Source: Paludibacteraceae bacterium (GTDB taxonomy: Bacteria > Bacteroidota > Bacteroidia > Bacteroidales > Paludibacteraceae). Taken from it: a stretch of DNA of 34,551 nt. The stretch is taken from NCBI GenBank assembly GCA_024399615.1, contig JAKSNQ010000016.1, forward strand, positions 1 to 34,551, read 5' to 3'. This document shows, piece after piece, positions 15,958-24,814 of the stretch. Each line of letters opens with the position of its first letter. The stretch's first letter is position 1. The notes beneath the pieces were generated by a model. That model was given only the letters and a program-made list of their open reading frames with translations. It searched no databases and was not told the origin of the DNA. Made by a program: the position numbers and the translations under genes.

Positions 15958-16833
15958 ATGAAGATTTTTCCGGCTAGTCAGCTGATAATCAATGCTGACG
16001 GTAGTGTGTTTCATTTACATATCCGTCCAGAACATTTGGCTGATAAAGTAATCTTGGTAGGCGACCAAGATCGAGTAAATATTGTGGCGTCATTTTATGA
16101 CAAAGGCAGTATTGAGTGTGATATCCAGTCGCGCGAGTTTCATACCATCACTGGTCGTTATCACGGCAAGCGTATCTCGTGCATCTCGACAGGCATCGGT
16201 ACCGATAACTGTGATATCGTACTCAATGAACTGGATGCGTTGGCAAATATCGACTTTGCTACGCGTACTGAAAAAGACGTGCATCGCCAGTTGGAAATCG
16301 TGCGCATAGGTACCTCGGGCGCGATGCAGGAAGATGTTCCTTTGGGTGCATTTTTGGCATCGGTTAAGTCGGTGGGTTTTGATGGCGTATTGGCTTTCTA
16401 TCCTCATCGCGACGAGATTGTGGATCTGGGTTTCGAGCAAGCGCTGGTGGACTATATTGGTTACCCGAAGAAGGCAGCTGTGCCCTATATTATCGCTGCT
16501 GATGCGGAGTTGATAGAGCGCGTGGCTGGTGACGACATGATGCGTGGATGTACGATTGCAGCCAATGGTTTCTATGGTCCCCAAGGACGCGAGTTGCGTG
16601 CAGGTTTGGCCGTGCCCGACATGAACGAGAAGATTAGTGCATTCCGTTACGAGGGACAACGCATCACCAACTACGAGATGGAAGGATCAGCGATTGCCAG
16701 TCTAGCCAAACTGATGGGACACAAAGCGATGACCGTATGCTGCATCATAGCACATCGCAAGGCTGAGGCAGCCAACACTGACTATAAACCACGAGTTCGC
16801 GAACTGATTCAGACGGTACTGGATCGTATTTGA
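15958..16833 (+). CDS. Nucleoside phosphorylase, uridine phosphorylase type
   Basis: A 291-residue enzyme of the PNP/UDP phosphorylase family, which splits a nucleoside with phosphate into base and ribose 1-phosphate. The start of the core is VILVGDQDRV, the phosphate-binding loop. CISTGIGTDNCDIVLNEL and VRIGTSGAMQ are the conserved middle blocks, and ITNYEMEGSAIASLAKLMGH carries the EMEGS ribose- and base-binding stretch. Uridine is the best guess from overall likeness to Bacteroidota enzymes of this kind, but other nucleosides cannot be excluded. Length is about 35 residues above E. coli Udp. Confidence 0.88.
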   Translation: MKIFPASQLIINADGSVFHLHIRPEHLADKVILVGDQDRVNIVASFYDKGSIECDIQSREFHTITGRYHGKRISCISTGIGTDNCDIVLNELDALANIDFATRTEKDVHRQLEIVRIGTSGAMQEDVPLGAFLASVKSVGFDGVLAFYPHRDEIVDLGFEQALVDYIGYPKKAAVPYIIAADAELIERVAGDDMMRGCTIAANGFYGPQGRELRAGLAVPDMNEKISAFRYEGQRITNYEMEGSAIASLAKLMGHKAMTVCCIIAHRKAEAANTDYKPRVRELIQTVLDRI

Positions 16834-16950
16834 CCTGTGTGTCGTTATGGGCTGACTGAGTTGCTATACGTACCGACTATCGTCCGACCGACATACTATT
16901 ATATTCTGCACCCCGAAGCGGGTGTGCTCTACAACACCATAATCCGTTTT

Positions 16951-18972
16951 ATGAAAAAAACAGTTATCACCCTTTTGGCAGCATTGTCACTGGTGTCATG
17001 CTCCCAAAAACAGGCGACTACAACGCCTTCAACCGACGAATTTTCTTATATGGTTGACCAATTTTATGACCTGGGCATCCTTCGCTACCGAGTGCCCGAT
17101 TTTGAGACTTTATCTTCTCAGCAGAAAGCGTTAGCGTACTACCTGACCGAAGCAGCTCTTTGGGGACGCGATATCCTCGCAGACCAAAACTGCAAGTATA
17201 ACTTATCTATTCGTCGCGCGTGTGAAGCGCTATATCTGGGTTACCAGGGTGACAAGACGACTGACGAATGGGTAGCATTTGAGCGTTACCTCAAGCGTGT
17301 ATGGTTCTCAAATGGCATCCATCACCATTATTCGGAAGATAAATTTCTGCCTGAGTGTTCAAAAGATTGGTTTGTACAAGCTTGTGAAACAACGGGTGTG
17401 AGCTATGACCCTGTTATCCTTTCGGTCATGTTTGATCCTATGGTATTGGCGAAGAAAGTTTGTCAAGATTCAGACAAGGATTTGCTACTCAATTCGGCTT
17501 GCAACTACTATGAAGGCTTGTCACAAGCCGAGGCAGAAGCATGGTATGCTGCACACAAGGACGATTCGGCAGAACCGAAGTGGATTGGCTTGAATAGTAA
17601 ACTGGTGAAGAATGAACAAGGCGAAATCATCGAGCGAGTATTTAAGACCGAAGGCGATGGTCTTTATCGCGAGGCATTGGAAAAAGTAGTGGAAAATCTG
17701 CAGAAAGCTTTGCCTTATGCCGAGACAGAAGAGCAGCGATTGGTACTGGAAAAATTGATTGCGTTCAATCAGACCGGCGACCTGCAGACCTTCAACGAAT
17801 ATGCTATTGCGTGGGTGAAAGATTTGAATAGTCGCGTGGATTTTGTCAATGGTTTTACCGAGGTGTATGGTGATCCGTTGGGAATCACAGGCGCATGGGA
17901 GTCGATGGTGAACTTCAAGAACCTTGCTGCCACCGAGCGTACAGAGAAAATGTCGTCAAATGCTCAGTGGTTTGAAGACAATTCGCCAACCGACAAAAAA
18001 TACAAGAAAGCCGAGTGTAAGGGTGTATCTGCCAAGGTTATCACCGCGGTTATTTTGGCTGGTGACTGCTATCCTGCTACCCCTATTGGCATCAACTTGC
18101 CTAATGCCAACTGGATTCGCAAGGCCTATGGCAGTAAGTCGGTAACTATCCAAAACCTGACTGAAGCCTACAATCAGGCCAGTTTGGGCAATGGATTCAA
18201 TGAGGAGTTTATGTACTCAGATGCCGAGCGCGAGTATGCTAAGAAATATGGAGCTTTTACAGGTGATGTTCATGTCGATTTGCACGAATGTTTGGGTCAC
18301 GGTAGTGGCCAATTGATGCCAGGTGTGAGCAAGGATAATCTAAAGGAGCACGGCTCTACTATAGAAGAGGCACGCGCCGACCTGTTCTCGCTTTACTATA
18401 TGGCAGATGCTAAGTTGGTGGAGTTGGGAATTATGCCAGATGCTGAGGCTTACAAAGCACAATACTACTCGCAGATGCTTAACGGTGCACTGACACAATT
18501 GGTACGTGTTGAATTTGGTAAGAATATCGAAGAAGCTCATATGCGCAATCGCGCACTTATTGCCAATTGGGTGCTGGCTCATGTCCATGCAGACCATCCC
18601 GAAGTTGAGATAATTGTGGAGAATGGTAAACACTATCTTCGTGTCAATGACTATGAGGGCCTGCGTCAACTATTTGGTCAACTATTGGCTATTATTCAAG
18701 AGACCGTTTCTACAGGCGATTATGATAAGGCTTGCGAACTGGTGGAGTCATATGCTGTGCACGTTGATCCAGTTATTCATGCCGAGTTGTTGGCACGCTA
18801 TCAACCATTGAATATACCTCCATACAAAGGCTTCGTTAACCCTATCTATATTCCTCATTTCGATGCCGATGGTCGTATCACTGACGTGACACTTGACTAT
18901 ACCGAGGGCTATATCGAACAACATCTGCGTTATTCTCGCGACTACAGCGTGCTGCCAAACATCAATTTGTAA
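16951..18972 (+). CDS. Dipeptidyl-peptidase III-like M49 metallopeptidase, lipoprotein
   Basis: A 673-residue zinc peptidase that should release dipeptides from the N-terminus of oligopeptides. The signal peptide ends at lipobox LVSC (Cys17), so it is anchored in the envelope. The M49 zinc site HECLGH is at residues 445-450, with the second ligand in EEARAD (Glu472-Glu473). The start is the ATG at 16951 because it opens a classic signal peptide; the frame is open to 16837 but the extra 38 residues are not signal-like. It lies 1 bp before the ABC ATPase gene. Eukaryotic DPP III is cytosolic, so the lipoprotein form is a bacterial variant. Confidence 0.93.
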   Translation: MKKTVITLLAALSLVSCSQKQATTTPSTDEFSYMVDQFYDLGILRYRVPDFETLSSQQKALAYYLTEAALWGRDILADQNCKYNLSIRRACEALYLGYQGDKTTDEWVAFERYLKRVWFSNGIHHHYSEDKFLPECSKDWFVQACETTGVSYDPVILSVMFDPMVLAKKVCQDSDKDLLLNSACNYYEGLSQAEAEAWYAAHKDDSAEPKWIGLNSKLVKNEQGEIIERVFKTEGDGLYREALEKVVENLQKALPYAETEEQRLVLEKLIAFNQTGDLQTFNEYAIAWVKDLNSRVDFVNGFTEVYGDPLGITGAWESMVNFKNLAATERTEKMSSNAQWFEDNSPTDKKYKKAECKGVSAKVITAVILAGDCYPATPIGINLPNANWIRKAYGSKSVTIQNLTEAYNQASLGNGFNEEFMYSDAEREYAKKYGAFTGDVHVDLHECLGHGSGQLMPGVSKDNLKEHGSTIEEARADLFSLYYMADAKLVELGIMPDAEAYKAQYYSQMLNGALTQLVRVEFGKNIEEAHMRNRALIANWVLAHVHADHPEVEIIVENGKHYLRVNDYEGLRQLFGQLLAIIQETVSTGDYDKACELVESYAVHVDPVIHAELLARYQPLNIPPYKGFVNPIYIPHFDADGRITDVTLDYTEGYIEQHLRYSRDYSVLPNINL

Positions 18973-18973
18973 T

Positions 18974-19708
18974 ATGACCATTCAGTTGTCGCATATACAT
19001 AAGACGATAGGACGTCAATTTATTTTGCAGGACATCAGTTTGTCGGTTGGACAGGGTGAGGTGATCGGTTTGCTGGGGCCTAATGGTGCTGGCAAATCGA
19101 CGTTGATGAAGATATTGGTGGGCTTGTGGCCTGCAACGTCGGGTGAGGTTGAAGTATGTGGCATCAATCTGAATCAGTGTGCGCATGACGTGGCTCCATA
19201 TATCGGCTATCTGCCTGAGAATAATCCTCTTTATGAGGATATGTATATCCGCGAATATCTGGAGTTTATGGCATCGGTCTCCATGACGCAAAAGTCTGGT
19301 GAGGGCAAACCGCAAAAACTTACTAATCCCAAGGCACGTGTGGAGGAGGTGATTGCGATGGTGGGACTACAGCCTGAAATCAGCAAAACTATCGGGCAGT
19401 TGTCAAAAGGCTATCGTCAACGAGTTGGCTTGGCACAAGCCTTGCTGCAAGATCCGCAATTGTTGATATTAGACGAACCGACAACAGGTTTAGATCCTAA
19501 TCAACTGGAAGATATTCGTGCACTGATTCGTGACTTGGGTAAGAATCGAACTGTTATTTTATCGACCCATATCTTGCAGGAAGTCAAACAGATGTGCAGC
19601 CGAGTGCTAATCTTATCACACGGCCAATTGAAGGCTGACATGCCTATACAGGAGATAGAGAATCTGGAGACATTATTTAGAGAAAAAACATACGAAGGGG
19701 AACACTAA
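18974..19708 (+). CDS. ABC transporter ATP-binding protein, GldA-like
   Basis: A 244-residue ABC ATPase. Walker A is GPNGAGKST near residue 36, the signature LSKGYRQRVGLAQA is near 140, and Walker B LLILDEPTTGLDP is near 160, followed by the His switch STHI. Overall likeness is to the GldA/CcmA-type subunits that pair with ABC-2 permeases. No permease (GldF/GldG type) is beside it, so its partner is unknown. Its start is 1 bp after the DPP III stop, and ruvB follows 33 bp later. The ATG at 18974 is used because the upstream extension lies inside DPP III. Confidence 0.88.
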   Translation: MTIQLSHIHKTIGRQFILQDISLSVGQGEVIGLLGPNGAGKSTLMKILVGLWPATSGEVEVCGINLNQCAHDVAPYIGYLPENNPLYEDMYIREYLEFMASVSMTQKSGEGKPQKLTNPKARVEEVIAMVGLQPEISKTIGQLSKGYRQRVGLAQALLQDPQLLILDEPTTGLDPNQLEDIRALIRDLGKNRTVILSTHILQEVKQMCSRVLILSHGQLKADMPIQEIENLETLFREKTYEGEH

Positions 19709-19741
19709 TCTATTCCCGTATTACCTATAGACGATACACCA

Positions 19742-20773
19742 ATGAGCGAATTTGATATACGCAACCAACAATCGATGACCACTGATGATTACGACAAAGC
19801 GCTTCGCCCGTTGAGCTTTGACGACTTCTCAGGCCAATGCAAAGTGGTGGATAACTTACGTATCTTTGTGCAGGCGGCCAAGATGCGCAACGAACCCTTG
19901 GACCACACGTTGCTCTTTGGCCCTCCAGGCTTAGGTAAAACAACCCTGGCCAATATTATCGCTAATGAGATGGGCGTAGGGTTCAAGGTGACCAGTGGCC
20001 CGGTACTGGATAAGCCTGGTGACTTGGCCGGTCTGTTAACTTCATTGGAGGAAAATGATGTGCTCTTTATTGACGAGATTCATCGTTTGAGCCCTATAGT
20101 GGAGGAGTATTTGTATTCAGCAATGGAGGATTTCCGCATCGATATCATGATTGATAAAGGACCATCTGCGCGTACTATACAGATTGAACTCAACCACTTT
20201 ACCTTGGTTGGCGCTACGACACGTAGTGGTCTGTTGACCTCACCTCTGCTGGCCCGATTTGGTATCAAGTCGCACCTTGAATACTATGATGCACCTACTT
20301 TGGGTAAGATCATTCGTCGTTCGGCCAATTTACTTGATGTACATATTGATAGTCACGCAGCCGATGAGATAGCTCGACGCAGTCGTGGTACGCCTCGTAT
20401 CGCAAATGCTTTGTTGCGCCGTGTACGCGATTTTGCACAGGTTAAAGGTAATGGTAGCATAGACCTTGAAATCACGCGCTATGCGCTCGAGGCACTTAAT
20501 ATTGACTCGTTTGGCTTGGATGAGATTGATAACAAGTTGTTGTTGACAATTATTGATAAGTTCAAGGGAGGTCCTGTGGGACTCACCACTTTAGCCACAG
20601 CGATGGGCGAAGATGCCGGCACGATTGAAGAAGTCTACGAGCCTTTCCTTATCATGAATGGTTTCATCAAGCGTACTCCTCGTGGACGAGAAGTGACTGA
20701 ATTGGCCTACAAACATCTGGGTAAAACGCCACTGGGGACCAAGTTTGAAATAAACCCCACGCTCTTTGATTAA
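19742..20773 (+). CDS. ruvB: Holliday junction branch migration helicase RuvB
   Basis: A 343-residue AAA+ motor that drives Holliday junction branch migration with RuvA. Walker [10 protein letters not shown], Walker B LFIDEIHR, sensor 1 GATTRSG and the arginine-finger region [14 protein letters not shown] are all present, followed by the C-terminal winged helix with [15 protein letters not shown]. Length is normal. Neither ruvA nor ruvC is in the window. It lies between the GldA-like ATPase and a HAD phosphatase, all on the plus strand. Confidence 0.98.
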   Translation: MSEFDIRNQQSMTTDDYDKALRPLSFDDFSGQCKVVDNLRIFVQAAKMRNEPLDHTLLFGPPGLGKTTLANIIANEMGVGFKVTSGPVLDKPGDLAGLLTSLEENDVLFIDEIHRLSPIVEEYLYSAMEDFRIDIMIDKGPSARTIQIELNHFTLVGATTRSGLLTSPLLARFGIKSHLEYYDAPTLGKIIRRSANLLDVHIDSHAADEIARRSRGTPRIANALLRRVRDFAQVKGNGSIDLEITRYALEALNIDSFGLDEIDNKLLLTIIDKFKGGPVGLTTLATAMGEDAGTIEEVYEPFLIMNGFIKRTPRGREVTELAYKHLGKTPLGTKFEINPTLFD

Positions 20774-20807
20774 GTAAGAGTGACATGACATTTACGCTAA
20801 TTAACGA

Positions 20808-21533
20808 ATGAAACAATACAAGGCAATTTTTCTAGATTGGGATGACACTATCGGTGATTTTCGCCATGCGGCAGAGAAATCGTTGTCCGACATCTACGAC
20901 TATTTTCATGTGAACGAATGTTTCCCTACACAGGAGGCATTCGCTCAATGCTATAATATACATAACCTTGAACTGTGGGCCAAGTATGGCTTAGGTGAAG
21001 TGACGAAAGAATATCTGGAGTTCGACCGTTTCTTTTATCCCATCATGAAGGCACCCAAGCCGTGGCCGGTAGATAAGTGCATCTCGCAGGCGGTGCTGAT
21101 GGGTAAGGTACACTTAGAGCATACGACGCGTTATTTTTCGCTATTGCCGGATGCAGAACGAGTCATCAAACGATTGGCAACTATTTATCCGTTGACTATC
21201 GTAAGCAATGGTTTCGTGGAAGTGCAATACAAGAAAATTGAGCGCTCGGGATTAGGTGAGTATTTTCAGTATGTCATCCTGTCAGAAGAGGTGGGGATTC
21301 AGAAACCACAAAGAGGAATCTTTGATATCGCGCTACAACGCAATGGATTGCAGGCTGATGAAGTGCTGATGATAGGTGACTCATGGAATTCTGATATACA
21401 AGGAGCCATCAATGCTGGTATCGATCAAGTATGGATACAAGATCCGCGTCATACGACAGATCCTAATCTGCCAGCGACCTATAAAGTGGAACGCATTGCT
21501 GACGTTTTGACGCTTCTGGGAGTAGAAGACTGA
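20808..21533 (+). CDS. HAD-family phosphatase, YjjG-type nucleotidase
   Basis: A 241-residue haloacid-dehalogenase-fold hydrolase. The nucleophile block is FLDWDDTIGDF (Asp10, Asp12), motif II is IVSNGF, the Lys is in the GIQKPQRGIFDIAL stretch, and motif IV is MIGDSWNSDIQGA. The helical cap after residue 15 and the overall plan fit the YjjG group, which acts on non-canonical pyrimidine nucleoside monophosphates. Start codon ATG at 20808, 34 bp after ruvB. House-cleaning of nucleotides is likely, but substrates of HAD enzymes are hard to read from sequence. Confidence 0.85.
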   Translation: MKQYKAIFLDWDDTIGDFRHAAEKSLSDIYDYFHVNECFPTQEAFAQCYNIHNLELWAKYGLGEVTKEYLEFDRFFYPIMKAPKPWPVDKCISQAVLMGKVHLEHTTRYFSLLPDAERVIKRLATIYPLTIVSNGFVEVQYKKIERSGLGEYFQYVILSEEVGIQKPQRGIFDIALQRNGLQADEVLMIGDSWNSDIQGAINAGIDQVWIQDPRHTTDPNLPATYKVERIADVLTLLGVED

Positions 21534-21657
21534 CATTTTGTCCCGTCTTTAACGTTTGGCGCGCTAATTGACTATCGCTTTGCGACATGCAGACATGCTT
21601 TGTGATTGGTAAAATAATGGGCATGTGGCAGATGTACCACAATTTAACTATACGATT

Positions 21658-22233
21658 ATGAAGAACGAAAAAGATATTCAAAATGATGAGCTTCTCAACG
21701 AAGAGAATGTAGTGGAAGAAGTTCAAACCGAAGCTCCCGAGGCAGCAAATGAAGATAGTTCCGAATCAGTTCAACCATCGGCAGAAGAACTGCTGGAGAA
21801 GGCCAATGCAGAAATTCTGGATTTGCGTGATAAGAATCTAAGAATGATGGCGGAGTTTGACAATTTCCGTCGACGTACAGCCAAGGAAAAATTAGAACTA
21901 CAGAAGACTGCAGGTGAGCGCATCTTTGTTGACATGCTTTCACTGGTGGATGATTTCGAGCGTGCAGAAAAGGCTATGTCAACGTGCGAAGATGTTGAGG
22001 CGTTGCGCCAGGGATTGGATCTTATCCACAAGAAGTTTGTTGCTTTTCTTGAAAAGAACGATGTAAAAGCCATTGAGACCGAGGATGCAGATTTCAATGT
22101 GGACTTGCACGAGGCCATCACTACTTTCCCGGCCGGTGAAGACAAGAAGGGTAAGATTATTGATTGCACGCAGCGTGGCTATACCCTTGGCGAGAAGGTG
22201 ATTCGCTATGCTAAGGTGGTAGTAGGTGAATAA
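21658..22233 (+). CDS. grpE: Nucleotide exchange factor GrpE
   Basis: A 191-residue co-chaperone that releases ADP from DnaK. An acidic, disordered N-terminus (1-45) is followed by a long helix with KNLRMMAEFDNFRRRTAKEK, the dimerising coiled coil, then the four-helix and beta-wing parts with LHEAITTFPAG and RGYTLGEKVIRYAKVVV. The start is the ATG at 21658; the frame is open to 21625, but homologues begin with the acidic tail. It is 73 bp upstream of dnaJ. dnaK is not in the window, and no clear promoter could be found in the 124-bp gap before it. Confidence 0.97.
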   Translation: MKNEKDIQNDELLNEENVVEEVQTEAPEAANEDSSESVQPSAEELLEKANAEILDLRDKNLRMMAEFDNFRRRTAKEKLELQKTAGERIFVDMLSLVDDFERAEKAMSTCEDVEALRQGLDLIHKKFVAFLEKNDVKAIETEDADFNVDLHEAITTFPAGEDKKGKIIDCTQRGYTLGEKVIRYAKVVVGE

Positions 22234-22306
22234 CAGATTGCGGTGTGGACGTGTATTGAAAAGTTTTTCATACGACAACAGATGAGAGCCCTCGGGGCAT
22301 GATAAT

Positions 22307-23479
22307 ATGGCAGAAAAAAGAGATTACTACGAAGTGCTGGGTGTGAGCAAAAGCGCTTCGGCAGACGAAATAAAGAAGGCTTACCGCAAGTTAGCTATAC
22401 AGTACCATCCTGATAAGAATCCGGGTGATAAGGTGGCTGAGGAAAAATTCAAAGAGGCAGCAGAGGCCTACAGTGTGTTGTCTGATCCAGAGAAGAAACA
22501 ACGCTATGACCAGTATGGTTTTGCCGGCATGGGCGGTGCAGGCGGTTTCAGTGGACAGGGCATGGACCTGAACGATATCTTTTCTCAGTTTGGCGACTTG
22601 TTTGGTGGCTTCATGGGTGGCGGTAATGGTGGTTTTCGCATGAACTTCAACGGACAGGAGTTTAATTTCGGAGGAGGTGGACGCCGCCAACGTCGTGGCA
22701 GTGACCTGCGCGTGAAAGTGAAAGTAACGCTGGAAGAGGTAGCTACGGGTGTTGAGAAAAAGATAAAAGTAAAAAAACAAGTACCATGTTCTCATTGCAA
22801 TGGAACGGGTTCGGCTGATGGTCAGACCGAACAATGTCCAACCTGTAAGGGTACCGGTCGTGTACAACGCACTCGCAATACGTTCTTTGGCCCACAGATG
22901 GTACAGGAAACATGTACCGATTGCCAAGGCGAAGGTAAGAAGATACGCAATAAGTGTACCCACTGTGGTGGTGATGGTATTGTGCGTGATGAGGAAATCA
23001 TCACTATCAATATCCCCGCAGGTGTGGCAGAAGGAATGCAGCTAACTGTGCAGGGTAAGGGTAATGCAGCACCACGTGGCGGTGTGGCTGGTGATTTGTT
23101 GGTACTCATTGAAGAGGAAGAACATAAGGACCTGGTTCGTGATGACTGCAACCTGATATATAATTTGTTGTTGTCAGTGCCAACAGCATCGTTGGGAGGT
23201 CAAGTCGAAATTCCGTCGCTGCAAGGACCTGTGAAGATTACGATACCTGCCGGTACGCAACCAGGTAAGGTGCTGCGCCTGCGCGGAAAAGGTTTGCCGC
23301 AGATTGATGGTTATGGTCGACAGATTGCTGTAGGTGACCTGTTGGTTAATATTGGCGTCTATATCCCAGAGAAACTCTCGAAAGACGAGAAAAAATGGAT
23401 GGAAGAATTTCAGAAGTCAGAAAATGCGGCCCCCGGTCACGCTGCTAAGAAGAGTTTCTTCCAGAATTTGTTTGGCTAA
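22307..23479 (+). CDS. dnaJ: Chaperone protein DnaJ
   Basis: A 390-residue class I J-protein that delivers clients to DnaK and triggers its ATPase. The J domain (1-70) has the HPD triad in YHPDKNPG. A Gly/Phe-rich region follows (about 75-125). The zinc domain (161-224) has all four CxxCxGxG repeats: [24 protein letters not shown] and CTHCGGDG. The substrate-binding C-terminal domains complete it. A small hairpin, GCCC-TCG-GGGC at 22288-22298, lies 8 nt before the ATG. Confidence 0.98.
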   Translation: MAEKRDYYEVLGVSKSASADEIKKAYRKLAIQYHPDKNPGDKVAEEKFKEAAEAYSVLSDPEKKQRYDQYGFAGMGGAGGFSGQGMDLNDIFSQFGDLFGGFMGGGNGGFRMNFNGQEFNFGGGGRRQRRGSDLRVKVKVTLEEVATGVEKKIKVKKQVPCSHCNGTGSADGQTEQCPTCKGTGRVQRTRNTFFGPQMVQETCTDCQGEGKKIRNKCTHCGGDGIVRDEEIITINIPAGVAEGMQLTVQGKGNAAPRGGVAGDLLVLIEEEEHKDLVRDDCNLIYNLLLSVPTASLGGQVEIPSLQGPVKITIPAGTQPGKVLRLRGKGLPQIDGYGRQIAVGDLLVNIGVYIPEKLSKDEKKWMEEFQKSENAAPGHAAKKSFFQNLFG

Positions 23480-23507
23480 TGACTATGAGAATGTGTAGCA
23501 ATTCCTA

Positions 23508-24563
23508 ATGAGACGTTTTATTTATATGGTATGCATGTGTCTGTGTGTTGCGCAGGCGCATGCTTTTGTTTTTAGCAAAACGCGTGTTCGTATCATGGAT
23601 AGCGAAGGCTATCTGCTGGTGCCGCAAATGGTTGACACATCTCTTGATCAACCGTCGTCTATTGGCGCTGCAACTCGCTATCTGCCAGCTGTTTTGCTAC
23701 TACATGATCATGGTGCATGGTTCTCGATAGGCAAAGAGAAACTGGTTAGACCATTAGCTGCTGATAAAGGGGAAGCGCGGTCTCATGCAGACATGGCTAT
23801 GCTGGCTGATGCCGAGGCGTGGGTGAACCGATGCTACGACTCGATTTTTGTTGGCGATAGTTTGGCCTCGTTGGGTTATGTGGTGCTGTGTGTAGATGCT
23901 CCGGGGTGGGGTAGTCAGGTGCCAATATCTCCAGATTGGGAGACCATAGGGACCTTGCCGCAAAAGGTTGCTGCTGATAGTCTGAAAGCATACAATAAAC
24001 GAATTAAGAACGGGCAGCCCGACTACTATCAACACATGATAAATCAAACGGGTGAGGCTTGGTTTGAACATACATTGGCGTTGGATAAAGCCTGTGTTTC
24101 CTATTTGCTGTCATTGCCTTATGTGGACTCAACAAGCATTGCTTGCTTTGGCTTCTCGATGGGTGCATATCGTGCTTGGCAGTTGGCTGCAGAAGATCAT
24201 CGTGTGACAGCATGTGTGGCCAGCAATTGGATGACGACGATGGCCGCAAATGGTGGCGCATTGTCTAATGCCTCAGCATACTCGATGTATCGTCCTGACT
24301 GCACTCTCGATTATCCAGCCATCGCGGCCCAGATAGCGCCACGTCCATTGGTGCTTATGTATGGCGAGTACGACCATCTATTCCCTGTCTCGGCAGTAGA
24401 AGAAGCAATTGCCATTATCGATGAGGGTTATCGTGTGCAGCAGGCTGAGACGGCTTTTCTACCAATTGCCTTTCCTGTGAAGCATTTTTTCTCTCGTGAA
24501 CAGTTTGCAACTCTCGTATCGGTATTACGACGACTGAGTTCAGAGTCTGAGAATTTGCGGTAA
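23508..24563 (+). CDS. Secreted alpha/beta hydrolase (dienelactone hydrolase-like)
   Basis: A 351-residue probably periplasmic hydrolase. A signal peptide covers about residues 1-19 (ending AQAHA). LPAVLLLHDHGAW is the oxyanion strand-loop. The nucleophile elbow is GFSMGAY (Ser), the acid is in YGEYDHLFP (Asp) and the His in PVKHFFS, in normal triad order. The family includes acetyl xylan esterases and peptidase-like enzymes, so the substrate cannot be given. It lies 28 bp after dnaJ and is the last gene before a clear terminator, so it is likely co-transcribed with grpE-dnaJ. Confidence 0.85.
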   Translation: MRRFIYMVCMCLCVAQAHAFVFSKTRVRIMDSEGYLLVPQMVDTSLDQPSSIGAATRYLPAVLLLHDHGAWFSIGKEKLVRPLAADKGEARSHADMAMLADAEAWVNRCYDSIFVGDSLASLGYVVLCVDAPGWGSQVPISPDWETIGTLPQKVAADSLKAYNKRIKNGQPDYYQHMINQTGEAWFEHTLALDKACVSYLLSLPYVDSTSIACFGFSMGAYRAWQLAAEDHRVTACVASNWMTTMAANGGALSNASAYSMYRPDCTLDYPAIAAQIAPRPLVLMYGEYDHLFPVSAVEEAIAIIDEGYRVQQAETAFLPIAFPVKHFFSREQFATLVSVLRRLSSESENLR

Positions 24564-24637
24564 GGTAGGATTGTCTGCCACGATGTGGTACAACAATATT
24601 TTACCTTGTCGGGATTCGCCAATCTTCTCGAGTAATT

Positions 24638-24667
24638 AAGTCAAGTGCAGAAAACTTGACTTTTTTT
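24638..24667 (+). terminator. Rho-independent terminator after the grpE-dnaJ-hydrolase genes
   Basis: AAGTCAAGT (24638-24646) and ACTTGACTT (24654-24662) form a perfect 9-bp stem with a 7-nt loop, with T at 24661-24667. It separates the long plus-strand run from the efflux operon. The gap 24564-24814 holds only this, the palindrome and the promoter described next. Confidence 0.9.
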
Positions 24668-24706
24668 GTGTGAAAATAAGATAATTTTGCGCACTTGGTA
24701 AACTCA

Positions 24707-24732
24707 GAAACTTTTTTTACGCAAAAAGTTTC
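24707..24732. promoter_or_regulatory. Perfect 10-bp inverted repeat, candidate TetR operator
   Basis: GAAACTTTTT (24707-24716) and AAAAAGTTTC (24723-24732) are exact inverted repeats around a 6-bp spacer TTACGC. It ends 7 bp upstream of the -33 box of the tetR promoter. TetR-family proteins usually bind such palindromes beside their own promoters, so this is the best operator candidate in the region; binding is inferred. Confidence 0.6.
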
Positions 24733-24739
24733 CAATTTG

Positions 24740-24771
24740 TTTGGTTGTTTCGAATTTTTTTCGTACCTTTG
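24740..24771 (+). promoter_or_regulatory. Promoter of the tetR-efflux operon
   Basis: TTTG (24740-24743), 20 bp, then TACCTTTG (24764-24771), an exact Bacteroidota consensus. The leader to tetR is about 40 nt. The efflux genes downstream show no promoter of their own, so regulator and pump appear to share this one. Confidence 0.88.
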
Positions 24772-24814
24772 CACCCGCATTCGTTAAGAAGTGCACAATT
24801 AATATCTTACATCG

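Noticed and set aside
22391-22963. 190-codon minus-strand frame inside dnaJ
   Set aside because: dnaJ is complete with J domain and all four zinc repeats. The antisense translation is low-complexity and unlike a protein family.
24682-24689. Second -7 box (TAATTTTG) for the efflux operon
   Set aside because: No -33 box at a 19-21 bp distance; the nearest TTG-like sequence is in the terminator stem at about 23 bp. The promoter at 24740-24771 is far better.
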